Assembly (NCBI RefSeq): GCF_023051145.1
Contig: NZ_JALKFS010000005.1
Span: forward strand, 2,125,733 to 2,189,732
DNA: 64,000 nt
Direction: 5' to 3'
From: Williamsia sp. DF01-3
GTDB taxonomy: Bacteria; Actinomycetota; Actinomycetes; Mycobacteriales; Mycobacteriaceae
In this document: positions 9,185 to 18,134 of the stretch, in pieces
Layout: each line of letters opens with the position of its first letter
How positions within the stretch are numbered: the stretch's first letter is position 1
Translations under genes and position numbers: made by a program
The notes under the pieces: generated by a model
Database searches by the model: none
What the model was told of the DNA's origin: nothing
The model's input: only the letters and a program-made list of their open reading frames with translations

Positions 9185-9563
9185 CCAAGCTATCGCAATC
9201 GTGCTACCAAATCGTTACGTCGCTGTGGCGCAGTACTTTTAGCAGACCCGACAAATGATCTTCACGGTCACAAGAGCGAATTGTTTTCTCAACAGGCTGA
9301 TCTCAGAGTACGTGTCCTGTATCACGCCCGTGAAGCTCACTTCTGATCCTCCCGGGCACGTGCTCGTAGTTCAATCGTATGAACCTGAAACCTGACCCTC
9401 CGCAGGGGGTCTCGGTGTTGGCGATCGCTGCCGCATTCATCTTCGCCCTGCTAAGCGCGAAAGTTCTTGGAGACTGGTGCCTACAGAAGACGCCGACAAC
9501 GACGGGGGCTGATCGATGTCTTCGACCGCTCGTCGTTGCCGGCGCCCATGCACCGCTGGTGGG
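9185..9563. other. Intergenic stretch upstream of the A-T-TE gene, no confident gene
   Basis: About 380 bases separate the synthetase start from the 3' end of the DJ-1-like gene. The part next to the synthetase (about 9190-9330) is visibly richer in A and T than the rest of the window and probably holds its promoter. A rightward frame opening at 9379 would encode MNLKPDPPQGVSVLAIAAAF with one hydrophobic segment. It has no ribosome binding site and runs into the opposite gene, so it is not called. Confidence 0.5.
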
Positions 9564-10258
9564 TCAGCCGAGATCGGCGAGGATCTTCTGCGCGAGCGGT
9601 GCGGACGACGCTGGGTTCTGGCCCGTGTAGAGGTTGCGATCCACGACGACCTTGGGTGCCCAGGGCTCGCCCTCCTGGTAGTCGACGCCGAGATCGACCA
9701 GCCGGTCCTGGAGCAGCCAGACGGCCTTGTCGGCCAGGCCTGCCTGGGTCTCCTCGGCATTGGAGAATCCCGTCGCCTGGTAGCCGGCGAAGGTGAACGA
9801 TCCATCATCGCGAGTGGCGGCCAGCAACGCTGCGGGGGCGTGGCACACCACGCCCAGTGGTCGCCCGGAATCGATGGCCTCGGTCAGCAGTCGACCGGAC
9901 ACCTCGTCGACCGCGAGGTCTTCCATGGGGCCGTGACCACCGGGGTAGAAAACTGCCACATAGTGGCTCAGATCAACGTCGTCAAGAGAGATCGGATGCT
10001 TCAGTTCTTCATTCGACTCGAGTTTCGCGGCGATCGCGTCGGCTTTGTCCTGTCCACCGTTGGCGTCGGCGGCCAGGCTGCCCTGGTCCACCACAGGCAC
10101 CTTGCCGCCTGGGGTCGCCACCACCACCTCGTGGCGGCGTTCGTGAACTCCTCATAGGGCGCCACGAACTCCTCGGCCCAGAAACCGGTCGGATGCTTGC
10201 TTCCGTCCTTCAGGGTCCAATGATCGGCGGCGGTCATCACGAACAACACCTTTGCCAC
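9564..10258 (-). pseudogene. DJ-1/PfpI (Hsp31-like) protein, split by a one-base deletion
   Basis: The two frames join to a standard 231-residue DJ-1/PfpI family protein, a group that includes glyoxalase III-type chaperones and class I glutamine amidotransferase-like proteins. The start MAKVLFVMTAADHWTLKDG and the segment EEFVAPYEEFTNA lie in one frame. VVVATPGGKVPVVD, FYPGGHGPMEDL and the nucleophile region GVVCHAPAAL lie in the other. The break is at about 10131-10138 on the plus strand, where GTGGCGGCG should probably read GTGGCCGGCG to restore NAGHEVVVATPGG. As written the protein is truncated. A sequencing slip is a real alternative. Confidence 0.8.
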
Positions 10259-10335
10259 AACATGCTCCTTTGCACTTTCGTCCGGTTCAGCCGTCTGTTA
10301 TCGGCCTTGTGGTGCAAGTCCGGACCCCCGGCGGG

Positions 10336-11355
10336 TTATTCCACGGGTACCCGCGCCGCGAGTTGTGAATCACTCTTGAGCCGCCCGCCCATGTTGACCG
10401 CCACCAGCCCCGACAGCAGCACCGCCGCGCCCGCCAGCTGGGCGACGGTCATGGTCTGGCCCAGCAGCCACCACGACACCACTGCGGACGACAGCACCTC
10501 GATGAGCGCCACGAACGACGCGGGAGTGGCGCCGAGGAGCCGAACGGCATGTACGCCGGTGACGTACGCGAGGCTGGTGGAGATCCCGGCTATCGCCAGT
10601 GCGACCACCCACCAGGGCACCGAGGTGTCGGCGAGCACGGTGGACCCGGTGCCCGCGGCCATGGGCAGTAGACCCAGCGCGCCGGCGATGCCGATCACCG
10701 CTGTACCGAGCAGCAATCCGCCGGTGGTCAGGGCCAACGGCTCCACGCTCTGACCTGACTTGCCGAAATCCTCGGTGGCCAGGATGAAATAGGCCGCGAG
10801 CCCGACGCCGGCGATGACGGCCCACACGAACCCGACGGGGTCGATGTCACCGATGTCGCCCCCGCCGACGATGACCATCACCAGCCCGGCAAGTGCGATG
10901 ACACAGCCGACGCCGGTCAAGGTCGTCGGCGTGCGTCCTCGGATGAGCCAGTCGTACGCCACCACGAGGATCAGCCCCGAGTATTCGATGAGCAGGGCAA
11001 CCGGCACGTCGAGGTATCGGACCGCGTTGAAGAAGCTGAGTTGGACGACGGCGACGCCGAGGATGCCGTAGGAGACCACGAGCATCGGCGATCGGGACCA
11101 CTGGGCAAAAAGGTTGCGGCGCAACAATATCAGCGGAACGAGGAGTAGGAGCGAGCCGGCGCCCAGGCGTACGGCCGTCACCGCGGCCGAGGACCAGCCG
11201 CTGTCGATCAGTCCCTTGGCGAGCGGTCCCGAGGTGCCGAACGACACGGCCGACGTCACGCCCATCACCAAACCGAACCCGGGCAGGGTGCGCGCATCAA
11301 CGAACTGCAAGATTCCTCCGATGAGGGTGACAGGAGTAAAACTGCTTACACTCAT
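10336..11355 (-). CDS. EamA-family (DMT) transporter
   Basis: A 339-residue inner-membrane protein with ten predicted helices in two homologous EamA halves, as in drug/metabolite transporters of the RhaT/YdcZ type. The first half starts GLVMGVTSAVSFGTSGPLAKG and the second around VGFVWAVIAGVGLAAYFILA. It would export or import a small metabolite; the substrate is not predictable. It is divergent from a CGNR zinc-finger gene across only 32 bases, an arrangement often seen when the regulator controls the transporter. Confidence 0.85.
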   Translation of the reverse strand: MSVSSFTPVTLIGGILQFVDARTLPGFGLVMGVTSAVSFGTSGPLAKGLIDSGWSSAAVTAVRLGAGSLLLLVPLILLRRNLFAQWSRSPMLVVSYGILGVAVVQLSFFNAVRYLDVPVALLIEYSGLILVVAYDWLIRGRTPTTLTGVGCVIALAGLVMVIVGGGDIGDIDPVGFVWAVIAGVGLAAYFILATEDFGKSGQSVEPLALTTGGLLLGTAVIGIAGALGLLPMAAGTGSTVLADTSVPWWVVALAIAGISTSLAYVTGVHAVRLLGATPASFVALIEVLSSAVVSWWLLGQTMTVAQLAGAAVLLSGLVAVNMGGRLKSDSQLAARVPVE

Positions 11356-11387
11356 GACAGCTAAACGGATCGCTGGTAAGGAGTCAA

Positions 11388-11933
11388 ATGCTATTTGCTC
11401 ATGACACCGACGTCGCGTTGGTGGCCACTGCCGCGTTGATCAACACCGGCCGCGACGACGTCGACACGCTGAGCACCACCGGCGAGCTCCGCGACTTCCT
11501 CGACGACCAGGGCTACACGGGCCGCCGGGACGGTGACGCCACCGAACTCGATGCCGTGCGAGCACTGCGCACCCGGCTCGACACCCTCTGGCAACTCGGT
11601 ATCGATGACGCGGCGCACGAGGTGAACGTGATGCTCCGAGAGGCGGACGCCCGGCCGTACCTCACCCGCCACGACGGTTGGGATTGGCATATCCACGTCA
11701 CCGAACCCGAGGCGCCGCTGGCCGACCGTATGGCCGCAGAGAACGCGATGGCGTTGATCGACCTGATCCGCACCGATCAGCTGAGCCGGCTGAAGACATG
11801 TGCGGGAGAGGGTTGCCGACTCGTCTTCATCGACTTGTCCCGCAACCGATCTCGTCGATTCTGCAGTGATGGGGGATGTGGCAACAGGGCCCACGTCGCG
11901 GCATACCGCAGGCGCCGGGCCGAACAGGACTGA
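11388..11933 (+). CDS. CGNR zinc-finger (ABATE-domain) regulator
   Basis: A 181-residue putative transcriptional regulator. The N-terminal two-thirds fits the ABATE stress-response domain. The C-terminus carries the CGNR zinc-finger signature: CAGEGCRLVFIDLSRNRSRR followed by CSDGGCGNRAHVAAYRRRR, with the paired cysteines and the CGNR tetrad intact. This arrangement is expected to bind zinc and DNA. It shares a very short divergent promoter region with the EamA transporter and is the most likely controller of it. It ends nine bases before the 3' end of the type III polyketide synthase gene. Confidence 0.85.
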   Translation: MLFAHDTDVALVATAALINTGRDDVDTLSTTGELRDFLDDQGYTGRRDGDATELDAVRALRTRLDTLWQLGIDDAAHEVNVMLREADARPYLTRHDGWDWHIHVTEPEAPLADRMAAENAMALIDLIRTDQLSRLKTCAGEGCRLVFIDLSRNRSRRFCSDGGCGNRAHVAAYRRRRAEQD

Positions 11934-11942
11934 TCGGGCCGA

Positions 11943-12992
11943 TCAGAGGCGGAACAGCATCGTCTCCGCAGTCAGGCCTGGCCCGAATGCCATCGCACTA
12001 CCCATCCCGGTCGGGCCTCCAGCGGCTGCCCGTTTCATCATCTCGGCGAGCACGAACAGCACGGTGGCCGACGACATGTTGCCGTAGTTGTCGAGCACGT
12101 ACCGCGACACCTCCAAGGCGGAGGGCTCGAGTTCCAGTGCGTTCTCCACCGCGTCGAGAATGGTGCGGCCCCCCGGGTGGATCGCCCAGAGATCGATGTC
12201 GCCGGGGGTGCGCCCGGCAAGGATGAGTTTGAGGTTCTCCTGGTTCAGTGCGCGGCCCAACTGTCCGGGGACCTTGCCGGAAAGAACCATGTCGTAGCCG
12301 GCGTTGCCGATGCGCCAGGTGATCAGATCCCGCGTATCGGGAACCATGACCTGTTTGAACGAGTCGAGCTCGATGCCCGATCGATCGGCCGAGATGACGG
12401 CGGCGGCACACCCGTCCCCGAAGATCAAGAACGACAACATCGATTCCAGGCTCTTGGGCTGCTGCATGTGAACCGAGCACAGCTCGACGCTCACGAGCAG
12501 CACTTTCGCCTGCGGGTTGGCGCGGACGATGTTGTCGGCGGTCTTGAGTCCGGTGATACCGGCGAAACAGCCCATGAATCCGATCTGGGTGCGGTCGACG
12601 TTGGGGCTGATGCCACAGGTCTTGATGATGTCGTAATCGATTCCCGGGGAATAGAATCCGGTACAGGTGACGATCACGAGATGGGTGATCTCGTCGGCCG
12701 CGTCACCGAGATCGAGGCCTTCGACGGCCTTACGTGCAAGTTTCGGGGCCTTGTCCTCGTACTCCACCATTCGTGTCTCGGTGTCGACCGAGCTCGGGTC
12801 TCCGCCGTAGAAGGTGATCGGGTCCTCCACCGCGGACCACCGATGAGAGATCTGGGCACGCTCTGCCATCCGCCGGAACAACAGCATCTTGCGCCGTTCC
12901 TCGATCAGTTCGGGCGCGTGGTCGACGAAGATGTTGTGGACATCGAGGTCGGGTACAGCGGTGCTGATCTGGTTGACAAAGGCAGTAGCCAT
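11943..12992 (-). CDS. Type III polyketide synthase (chalcone synthase-like)
   Basis: A 349-residue thiolase-fold homodimeric condensing enzyme that extends an acyl-CoA starter with malonyl-CoA units without a carrier protein. The catalytic triad is complete: Cys142 in GFMGCFAG, His272 in WAIHPGG and Asn305 in YGNMSS. The C-terminal FGPG loop is also present. MATAFVNQ was chosen as the start because it gives the usual family length; a longer open frame upstream adds 36 unlikely residues. It is divergent from a glycosyltransferase and an FAD monooxygenase gene, which suggests a tailored phenolic or pyrone product. Starter choice and chain length cannot be read from sequence. Confidence 0.92.
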   Translation of the reverse strand: MATAFVNQISTAVPDLDVHNIFVDHAPELIEERRKMLLFRRMAERAQISHRWSAVEDPITFYGGDPSSVDTETRMVEYEDKAPKLARKAVEGLDLGDAADEITHLVIVTCTGFYSPGIDYDIIKTCGISPNVDRTQIGFMGCFAGITGLKTADNIVRANPQAKVLLVSVELCSVHMQQPKSLESMLSFLIFGDGCAAAVISADRSGIELDSFKQVMVPDTRDLITWRIGNAGYDMVLSGKVPGQLGRALNQENLKLILAGRTPGDIDLWAIHPGGRTILDAVENALELEPSALEVSRYVLDNYGNMSSATVLFVLAEMMKRAAAGGPTGMGSAMAFGPGLTAETMLFRL

Positions 12993-13260
12993 GAGATGAA
13001 GTCCGAATCTTGTCTCAAAAGAACTGGGGCAGTCGTTTTCTCGCATCCGTGCGAACGTCGTGACTGACGCAAACGTAGGTCCGATCGGGTGCCACCGCAA
13101 CCGTGAGGCACCGGTTCGACCGTGATTTTCAGGAGATCTTCAGGGCGTGTCGTTCAGCCGCTCGACCTTTGGGCTGCCGATCCGTCGCGGTGACGTCGAC
13201 GATGGCGCTCTTGTGGCAACATCGGGAGTTCGGTGGGGCTGGAAGGACGAGGTTCGCAGG

Positions 13261-14552
13261 GTGCCCGGTGTCTTGTTGTGCAGTGCGCCGCTGACAGGCC
13301 ATGTGGCGCCGATGATCGCCATCGGCCGACAACTCCGGCTGGACGGCTGGACCGTTGTGGTTCTCACCGGCAGCCGGTTTCGCCGCCGCATCGAAGAGGC
13401 GGGACTGGCACACGTTCCGCTTCCTGCGTCGTGTGACTTCGATGACCGCGACCTCGACCGGGTCTTTCCCGGCCGCCACCGGATGCCTGGCGTCCTGCGG
13501 TCGCGTTTTGACCTCGAGCATCTGTTCGCGGCAAAGATCGCCGACCAATACCGAGCGCTGTCGGCGCTCGTTGACGAGACCGACGTCGATGTGGTGTTGG
13601 CCGAAAATCTGTTCCTGGGTGTTCTCCCACTGCTCCGGCGGCCGGCCGGCGGCCGAGAGTCGGTTCGGTCTGTACGTCGCCGTTGATGGTGAACAGCCAG
13701 GACACGGGTCCGTTCGGGCCAGGGTTCCCGCCGTCGACCACGCGCCTGGGCATGATGCGCAACCGAATGCTGACCGTGGGCGCCGAACACCTCGTGCTGC
13801 GCCGGGTGCAACACCTCGCCGACACCGCGGTGCGTGAATGCGTCGGGCACGGTGCCGGCGCGTTCATCCTGGATTGGCCACTGCTGGCCGACGACATCTT
13901 TGTGCTCACCACGCCATCGTTCGAATACCCGCGACGAGACCTCGCCGGCCGTCTCGATTTTGTCGGTCCGGTTCTCGATCCGGTTGGCAGCAAGCATGAT
14001 CCGCCGGAATGGTGGCCCGAGGTGACCGGCTCGAGGCGAGTCGTGGTGGTGACGCAGGGCACCCTCGACAACGGTGACCTGAGCAAGCTGGTGGAACCGA
14101 CCCTGGCCGGTCTGGCGGACATGGACACCGTGGTGGTCGCTGCGACAGGTGGCAAGCCGCAATCCTCGGTGCGGGTTCGAACGGCCAATTCGATCGTCAC
14201 GGAGTTCGTTCCGTTCGATCTCATGCTGCCGAAGGCAGACGTGCTGGTCACCAACGGCGGCTGGGGCGGGGTGCACTACGCCTTGAGGCACGGCGTTCCG
14301 ATGGTGGTTGCCGGGACGACCGAGGACAAGAACGAGGTCGCCGCCCGAATAGTCCGTTCCGGGTGTGGGATTCGGCTCCGATCGGTGCGACCGCGGGCGA
14401 TTCGTCGCGCGGTCGAGACGGTGTTCTCCGATCCGGGGTATCGCCGGCGTGCTCGTGAACTGGGCGACGAGATCGCGCAGCTCGACGGGCCGGCCAACAT
14501 CAGCCTGGCGCTCACCCGGCCGCCCCGGGCACAAGCGCGGTCGGCCGGATGA
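13261..14552 (+). pseudogene. MGT-family glycosyltransferase (GT1), split by a frameshift
   Basis: Two frames join to about 430 residues of a UDP-sugar-type macrolide/phenol glycosyltransferase. The N-terminal acceptor domain starts VPGVLLCSAPLTGHVAPM. The C-terminal donor domain has VVVTQGTLDNGD and the GT1 signature region FVPFDLMLPKADVLVTNGGWGG. The frame changes within the GC-rich stretch 13636-13656. Continuing the second frame backwards gives GSVCTSPLMVNSQDTGPFG, as expected for the family, so one base is missing. The GTG start has GAGG nine bases upstream. Its 3' end overlaps the monooxygenase start as ATGA. It would glycosylate a polyketide-type acceptor if functional. Confidence 0.78.
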
Positions 14553-16078
14553 CAACGGTGCCGGTGGTGGTCGTCGGGGCCGGGCCGACGGGTCTGACCG
14601 CGGCCTGCCTGCTGGCCGCACACGGCGTTGATTGTGTGGTGGTGGAACGACGGCGGGGCGTGCATCCGTTGCCTCGTGCTGTCCACCTCGACGACGAGGT
14701 CTACCGGATACTGCAAAGTGCCGGTGCTGCAACCGAGTTCGCGCCCAGCGGGCGAGCCGCACATGGTTTGCGCTTGGTGAATCCGCGGGGCCGGGTGTTG
14801 ATGGAGTTCGCACGTGATCGCGCCGTGGGTCACTGCGGCTGGCGTGAGACAACGATGTTCGATCAGCCGGATCTGGAACGGGCACTGCGCTGCGCCCTGG
14901 CCGAACACCCGGGAACCCAGGTGATGGAAGGTTCCGTCGTAGAGGCGATCACACCCCGAACCGGCGGGGCGGTGGTGAGCGTCCGACGGGACTCCGGTGC
15001 TCGCGCCACGCTGCACGCACGCTACGTCCTCGGTTGCGATGGCGCTTCGAGTGCGGTGGCGCAAGCCATCGGAGGGACATGGCGCGACCTGCGGTTCACC
15101 CAGGAGTGGCTGGTCGTCGATGTCCGTACCTCCCACGAGGTGACGATGTGGCCGGGCGTGCACCAGGTTTGCGCGGGGTCTGGAGCATCGACGTTCATGC
15201 GAATCGGAGCTGACCGGTACCGGTGGGAGTTCCGGCTAGCGGCCGATCTGGACCGCGAGCCGGACGCGCTCTGGGCACTCGGTGAGATACGGAAGTCGCT
15301 GCCCCGCAGCTGCGACATCGAGGTGGTCCGGACGGCGCGATACCGGCACGCCGCGCGGGTGGCACGGCGTTGGCGCGCAGGCCCACTGTTCATCCTGGGC
15401 GATGCCGCACATCTCACCCCGCCCTTCATCGGTCAGGGACTCGGCGCAGGACAACGCGATGCGATGAACCTCACCTGGAAGCTCGCTGCCGTACTCGACG
15501 GCCGCGCGGACGACCGACTGTTGGACAGCTACCAGACCGAACGCGCACCGCACGTCCTGCGGTCGGTGGTCGCGGCAACAGCGATCGGCCGGTCCATGTC
15601 CGTCGAGCCCGGGCCGGGCAGAGCGGCCGTGGACGCGGTATTGCGTGGGATCGGCGGTGCGCCAGGTGCCGCGACCATCGGGCCGCGGCTGATCTATCCA
15701 CGGGTCGGCAGAGGAGGCCTGCCCGCACGGGAGCGCATCCGACGGGGGAGTGGTCGACTCGGCGCGTTGTTCCCCCAATTCGTCCTGCGCTCTGGCCCCG
15801 ACGGTGAGATGGTGGCCGGCTCCGACGACGTGCTGGGGCTCGGCCCGGTGCTGGTGCACGACGGCCGGTTCACCGACGAGCTGGCCGACCACGCGGATGT
15901 CGTTGGTGCACGCAGAGTGGCGGTCGGCGAATTCGGCCCGGCCGCACCCCAACTCACCGAGTGGCTTCGCAGCGGCCATCTCAACGCAGTTCTCGTTCGG
16001 CCGGACCGGGTGATTGCCGCCGTGGAGTCGGCGTCCGGCCGGGTCACAGCGTTGAGGACATGCGCGTTCAGAACATGA
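14549..16078 (+). CDS. FAD-dependent aromatic monooxygenase (PheA/MhpA-like)
   Basis: A 509-residue class A flavoprotein hydroxylase. The three family fingerprints are present: the ADP-binding VVVGAGPTGLTAACLLAAHG at the N-terminus, the DG motif VLGCDGASSAV near residue 165, and the GD motif FILGDAAHLTPPFIGQGLGA near residue 285. The C-terminal thioredoxin-like domain of the phenol hydroxylase group is also long enough to be present. It would use NAD(P)H and O2 to hydroxylate an aromatic ring. It is translationally coupled to the glycosyltransferase and divergent from the type III synthase, so oxidation of that synthase product is the natural hypothesis. Confidence 0.88.
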   Translation: MTTVPVVVVGAGPTGLTAACLLAAHGVDCVVVERRRGVHPLPRAVHLDDEVYRILQSAGAATEFAPSGRAAHGLRLVNPRGRVLMEFARDRAVGHCGWRETTMFDQPDLERALRCALAEHPGTQVMEGSVVEAITPRTGGAVVSVRRDSGARATLHARYVLGCDGASSAVAQAIGGTWRDLRFTQEWLVVDVRTSHEVTMWPGVHQVCAGSGASTFMRIGADRYRWEFRLAADLDREPDALWALGEIRKSLPRSCDIEVVRTARYRHAARVARRWRAGPLFILGDAAHLTPPFIGQGLGAGQRDAMNLTWKLAAVLDGRADDRLLDSYQTERAPHVLRSVVAATAIGRSMSVEPGPGRAAVDAVLRGIGGAPGAATIGPRLIYPRVGRGGLPARERIRRGSGRLGALFPQFVLRSGPDGEMVAGSDDVLGLGPVLVHDGRFTDELADHADVVGARRVAVGEFGPAAPQLTEWLRSGHLNAVLVRPDRVIAAVESASGRVTALRTCAFRT

Positions 16079-16140
16079 TCGTGAACGCAGCCACCCGCGG
16101 CGTGCACTGCGCCCATGGGTGTCGCTGGTAAGTTCCTGCC

Positions 16141-17331
16141 GTGGGTCTGACGAGGCGAACGGTTGCACTCGCCGCACTGGTTGTGGCCCTTGTGCTCGCC
16201 GGCTGTGGTGGCGAAGCCACCTCGACATCGACCGGCGAGGAGACGAGCTGGACCAACCCGGCGCATCTGCCGTTCCCGGGTCCAGGTGACGTGGTCGAGG
16301 TGACGGACTGGGTGTCCGGTGGCGCCGAGGCGACGCAGGTGTCGGGCAAGCGGATCCTGTACCGATCCACGGACATCGAGAACCAACCGATCGTCGTCTC
16401 GGGAACCGTGTTCGTGCCTCCGGGGCAGGCGCCGGAGGGCGGTTGGCCGATTCTTGCGATCGGGCATGGGTCCACCGGCATCAACGTCGACTGCGCACCT
16501 TCACTCACCCCGGACCTGTACGGCCTGCTCCGGTTGGTCCGCAACTACCTGCGTGCGGGGATGGCCGTCACCTTCGCGGACTACTCCGGGCTCGGCACGC
16601 CGAGTGGACCCCACCCCTATCTCGACCCGTATGCGGCGGCCCGAACGGTGATCGACTCCGTACGCGCCATCCGACACGTCTTCCCCAGCATGTCGTCGAC
16701 ATGGGCGACCTACGGCATCTCCCAGGGTGGAGCAGCCAGCTGGGCGGCCGACGAGCTCGCGGCGGACTATGCGCCGGAACTCCGCCTTGTCGGAGCTGTG
16801 GCACAGGTTCCGTCGACGGACAAGACCCCGATGGTGGATCTGGCCGCTGCCGGCACCTTGACCCTCGAACAACAGGGCATCCTCCAATGGCTGGAGGAGT
16901 CGTTGGCGCGCAGGCATGCCGATTTCGACCTGAACAACTATCGCCAGGGTGGCCTCGCGGAGCGGTGGACCGACCTCAGTGGCTGCGGGCGGTCGAACGC
17001 GCGAGAGCGCGCGCTACGGCAGATCTCGGCCTCCGAGTTCGCGCCGTCGAGTCCTGCCGCCGCCGAACGCCTGCGCACGTTGCTGCAGTCGATGGCGTTG
17101 CCGCGCACACGGTTGTCGGCCCCGCTGTACGTCTTGTACGGCGGCGCCGACCGGTTCAATGCCCCCGAGTGGATCACCGCCGGCATTCGGAAGGCCTGCG
17201 AACTCGGTGGCCCGATCACCATCACCTACAGCCCCGGGGCCGGGCACGGCAACGTGGACACGAGCGGCATCGCGCGGTATCTGGCCGACCGGGTCGCCGG
17301 CGTGCCGGTGCGCGATGATTGTCGTCGATGA
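16141..17331 (+). CDS. Secreted lipoprotein lipase (secretory lipase family)
   Basis: A 396-residue exported alpha/beta hydrolase. The N-terminus is a lipoprotein signal (MGLTRRTVALAALVVALVLA, then Gly-Cys), giving an LAGC lipobox for attachment to the outer face of the membrane. The nucleophile elbow is YGISQGGAAS and the C-terminal catalytic region includes GAGHGNVD. The layout matches the LIP/secretory lipase family (Pfam PF03583). Its stop overlaps the start of the first SMR gene as ATGA, so lipase and exporter subunits are coupled. It starts 62 bases after the monooxygenase and may be read from the same transcript. Confidence 0.85.
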   Translation: MGLTRRTVALAALVVALVLAGCGGEATSTSTGEETSWTNPAHLPFPGPGDVVEVTDWVSGGAEATQVSGKRILYRSTDIENQPIVVSGTVFVPPGQAPEGGWPILAIGHGSTGINVDCAPSLTPDLYGLLRLVRNYLRAGMAVTFADYSGLGTPSGPHPYLDPYAAARTVIDSVRAIRHVFPSMSSTWATYGISQGGAASWAADELAADYAPELRLVGAVAQVPSTDKTPMVDLAAAGTLTLEQQGILQWLEESLARRHADFDLNNYRQGGLAERWTDLSGCGRSNARERALRQISASEFAPSSPAAAERLRTLLQSMALPRTRLSAPLYVLYGGADRFNAPEWITAGIRKACELGGPITITYSPGAGHGNVDTSGIARYLADRVAGVPVRDDCRR

Positions 17332-17708
17332 CCACCCTCTCGAACATCGCGACGAACAAGTGGCTTGTCCTCGGCTGCGCCATCGTCAGCGAGGTCAGTG
17401 CCACCCTTGCCCTGCGCGCGTCGGTGGACGACGCGCGGTGGCTGGTTCTGGTGGTCACCGGATACCTCGGCGGGTTCGCCTTCCTCGCGCTTGTCCTGCG
17501 GGCCGGGATGCCGGTGGGGGTTGCCTACGGGATCTGGGCGGCCGTGGGGGTCGCACTCACCGCGGTGCTGGCCGCCCTCATCTTCGGTGATGCGTTCACC
17601 GTGGGCATCGGGGTGGGTATCGCGATCGTGATCGGTGGAGTCCTCCTGGTCGAATTGGGCTCGCACAGCGGCCGTGAGACGGCGGACGAACCCAAGGCGC
17701 CCGAATGA
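17328..17708 (+). CDS. Small multidrug resistance (SMR) protein, subunit 1
   Basis: A 126-residue four-helix membrane protein of the SMR/EmrE family, which exchanges protons for cationic compounds. The essential helix-1 glutamate is in AIVSEVSATLALRAS and the helix-3 signature is GMPVGVAYGIWAAVGV. Compared with its partner it has a longer N-terminus and a C-terminal tail (SHSGRETADEPKAPE). The ATG overlapping the lipase stop was chosen over upstream TTG codons. It forms a tandem pair with the next gene, as in EbrAB and YkkCD, where both subunits are needed. Confidence 0.9.
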   Translation: MTTLSNIATNKWLVLGCAIVSEVSATLALRASVDDARWLVLVVTGYLGGFAFLALVLRAGMPVGVAYGIWAAVGVALTAVLAALIFGDAFTVGIGVGIAIVIGGVLLVELGSHSGRETADEPKAPE

Positions 17709-18031
17709 CGTGGACGTACCTGATGATCGCGATCGTCTTCGAGGTCGCGGGCACGCTCTCACTGCGAGCGTCGGACGGCTTCCGCAAGATGATCTGGCTG
17801 ATTCCGACCGTTGTCGGCTATCTGGTTGCGTTCGGCGCCCTCTCGCTGACCTTGGCCGGCGGCATGCCCGTCGGTGTGGCCTACGGGATCTGGGCCGCGT
17901 GCGGCGTCGCATTGACCGCGGTCGTGGCGAGGTTGGTCTTCAAGGACCCGCTGACCTGGGTGATGGGTGCAGGCATCGTCCTGATTGCCTGTGGCGTCCT
18001 GGTCATCGAACTGAGTTCATCGCACCATTGA
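17705..18031 (+). CDS. Small multidrug resistance (SMR) protein, subunit 2
   Basis: A 108-residue SMR protein of standard length with the conserved glutamate in AIVFEVAGTLSLRAS and the loop GMPVGVAYGIWAACGV. It starts inside the stop codon of subunit 1 (ATGA), so equal synthesis of both subunits is expected. The two halves are similar but clearly diverged, typical of heterodimeric SMR pumps with fixed opposite orientations. In this context it may export a product made or released by the preceding enzymes, although general cation or guanidinium export is also possible. Confidence 0.9.
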   Translation: MTWTYLMIAIVFEVAGTLSLRASDGFRKMIWLIPTVVGYLVAFGALSLTLAGGMPVGVAYGIWAACGVALTAVVARLVFKDPLTWVMGAGIVLIACGVLVIELSSSHH

Positions 18032-18071
18032 CGGTTCGCAGGCGTTGCGCCGCCGGACCTTTGGTCGAGGA

Positions 18072-18102
18072 CGCGGCCCCGGGTACCGAACCCGGAGCCG
18101 CG
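18072..18102. terminator. Hairpin between convergent genes
   Basis: The arms CGCGGC-CC-CGGGT and ACCCG-GA-GCCGCG pair around a five-base loop (18085-18089), with a 2x2 internal mismatch. It lies midway between the end of the SMR pair and the end of the oxygenase gene on the other strand, so it could stop transcription from both sides. There is no T-tract, which is normal for actinobacterial terminators. Confidence 0.5.
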
Positions 18103-18134
18103 CTGTGACGGCGCGCTGCGACCACGCGCTGGAA

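Noticed and set aside
9379-9630. 83-codon rightward frame with one hydrophobic segment
   Set aside because: No ribosome binding site; the second half is antisense to the DJ-1-like gene; no family resemblance.
13140-14885. 581-codon leftward frame opposite the glycosyltransferase and monooxygenase
   Set aside because: Long antisense frames are common in high-GC DNA; the translation is Arg/Pro/His-rich and lacks domains, while the rightward frames have clear family motifs.
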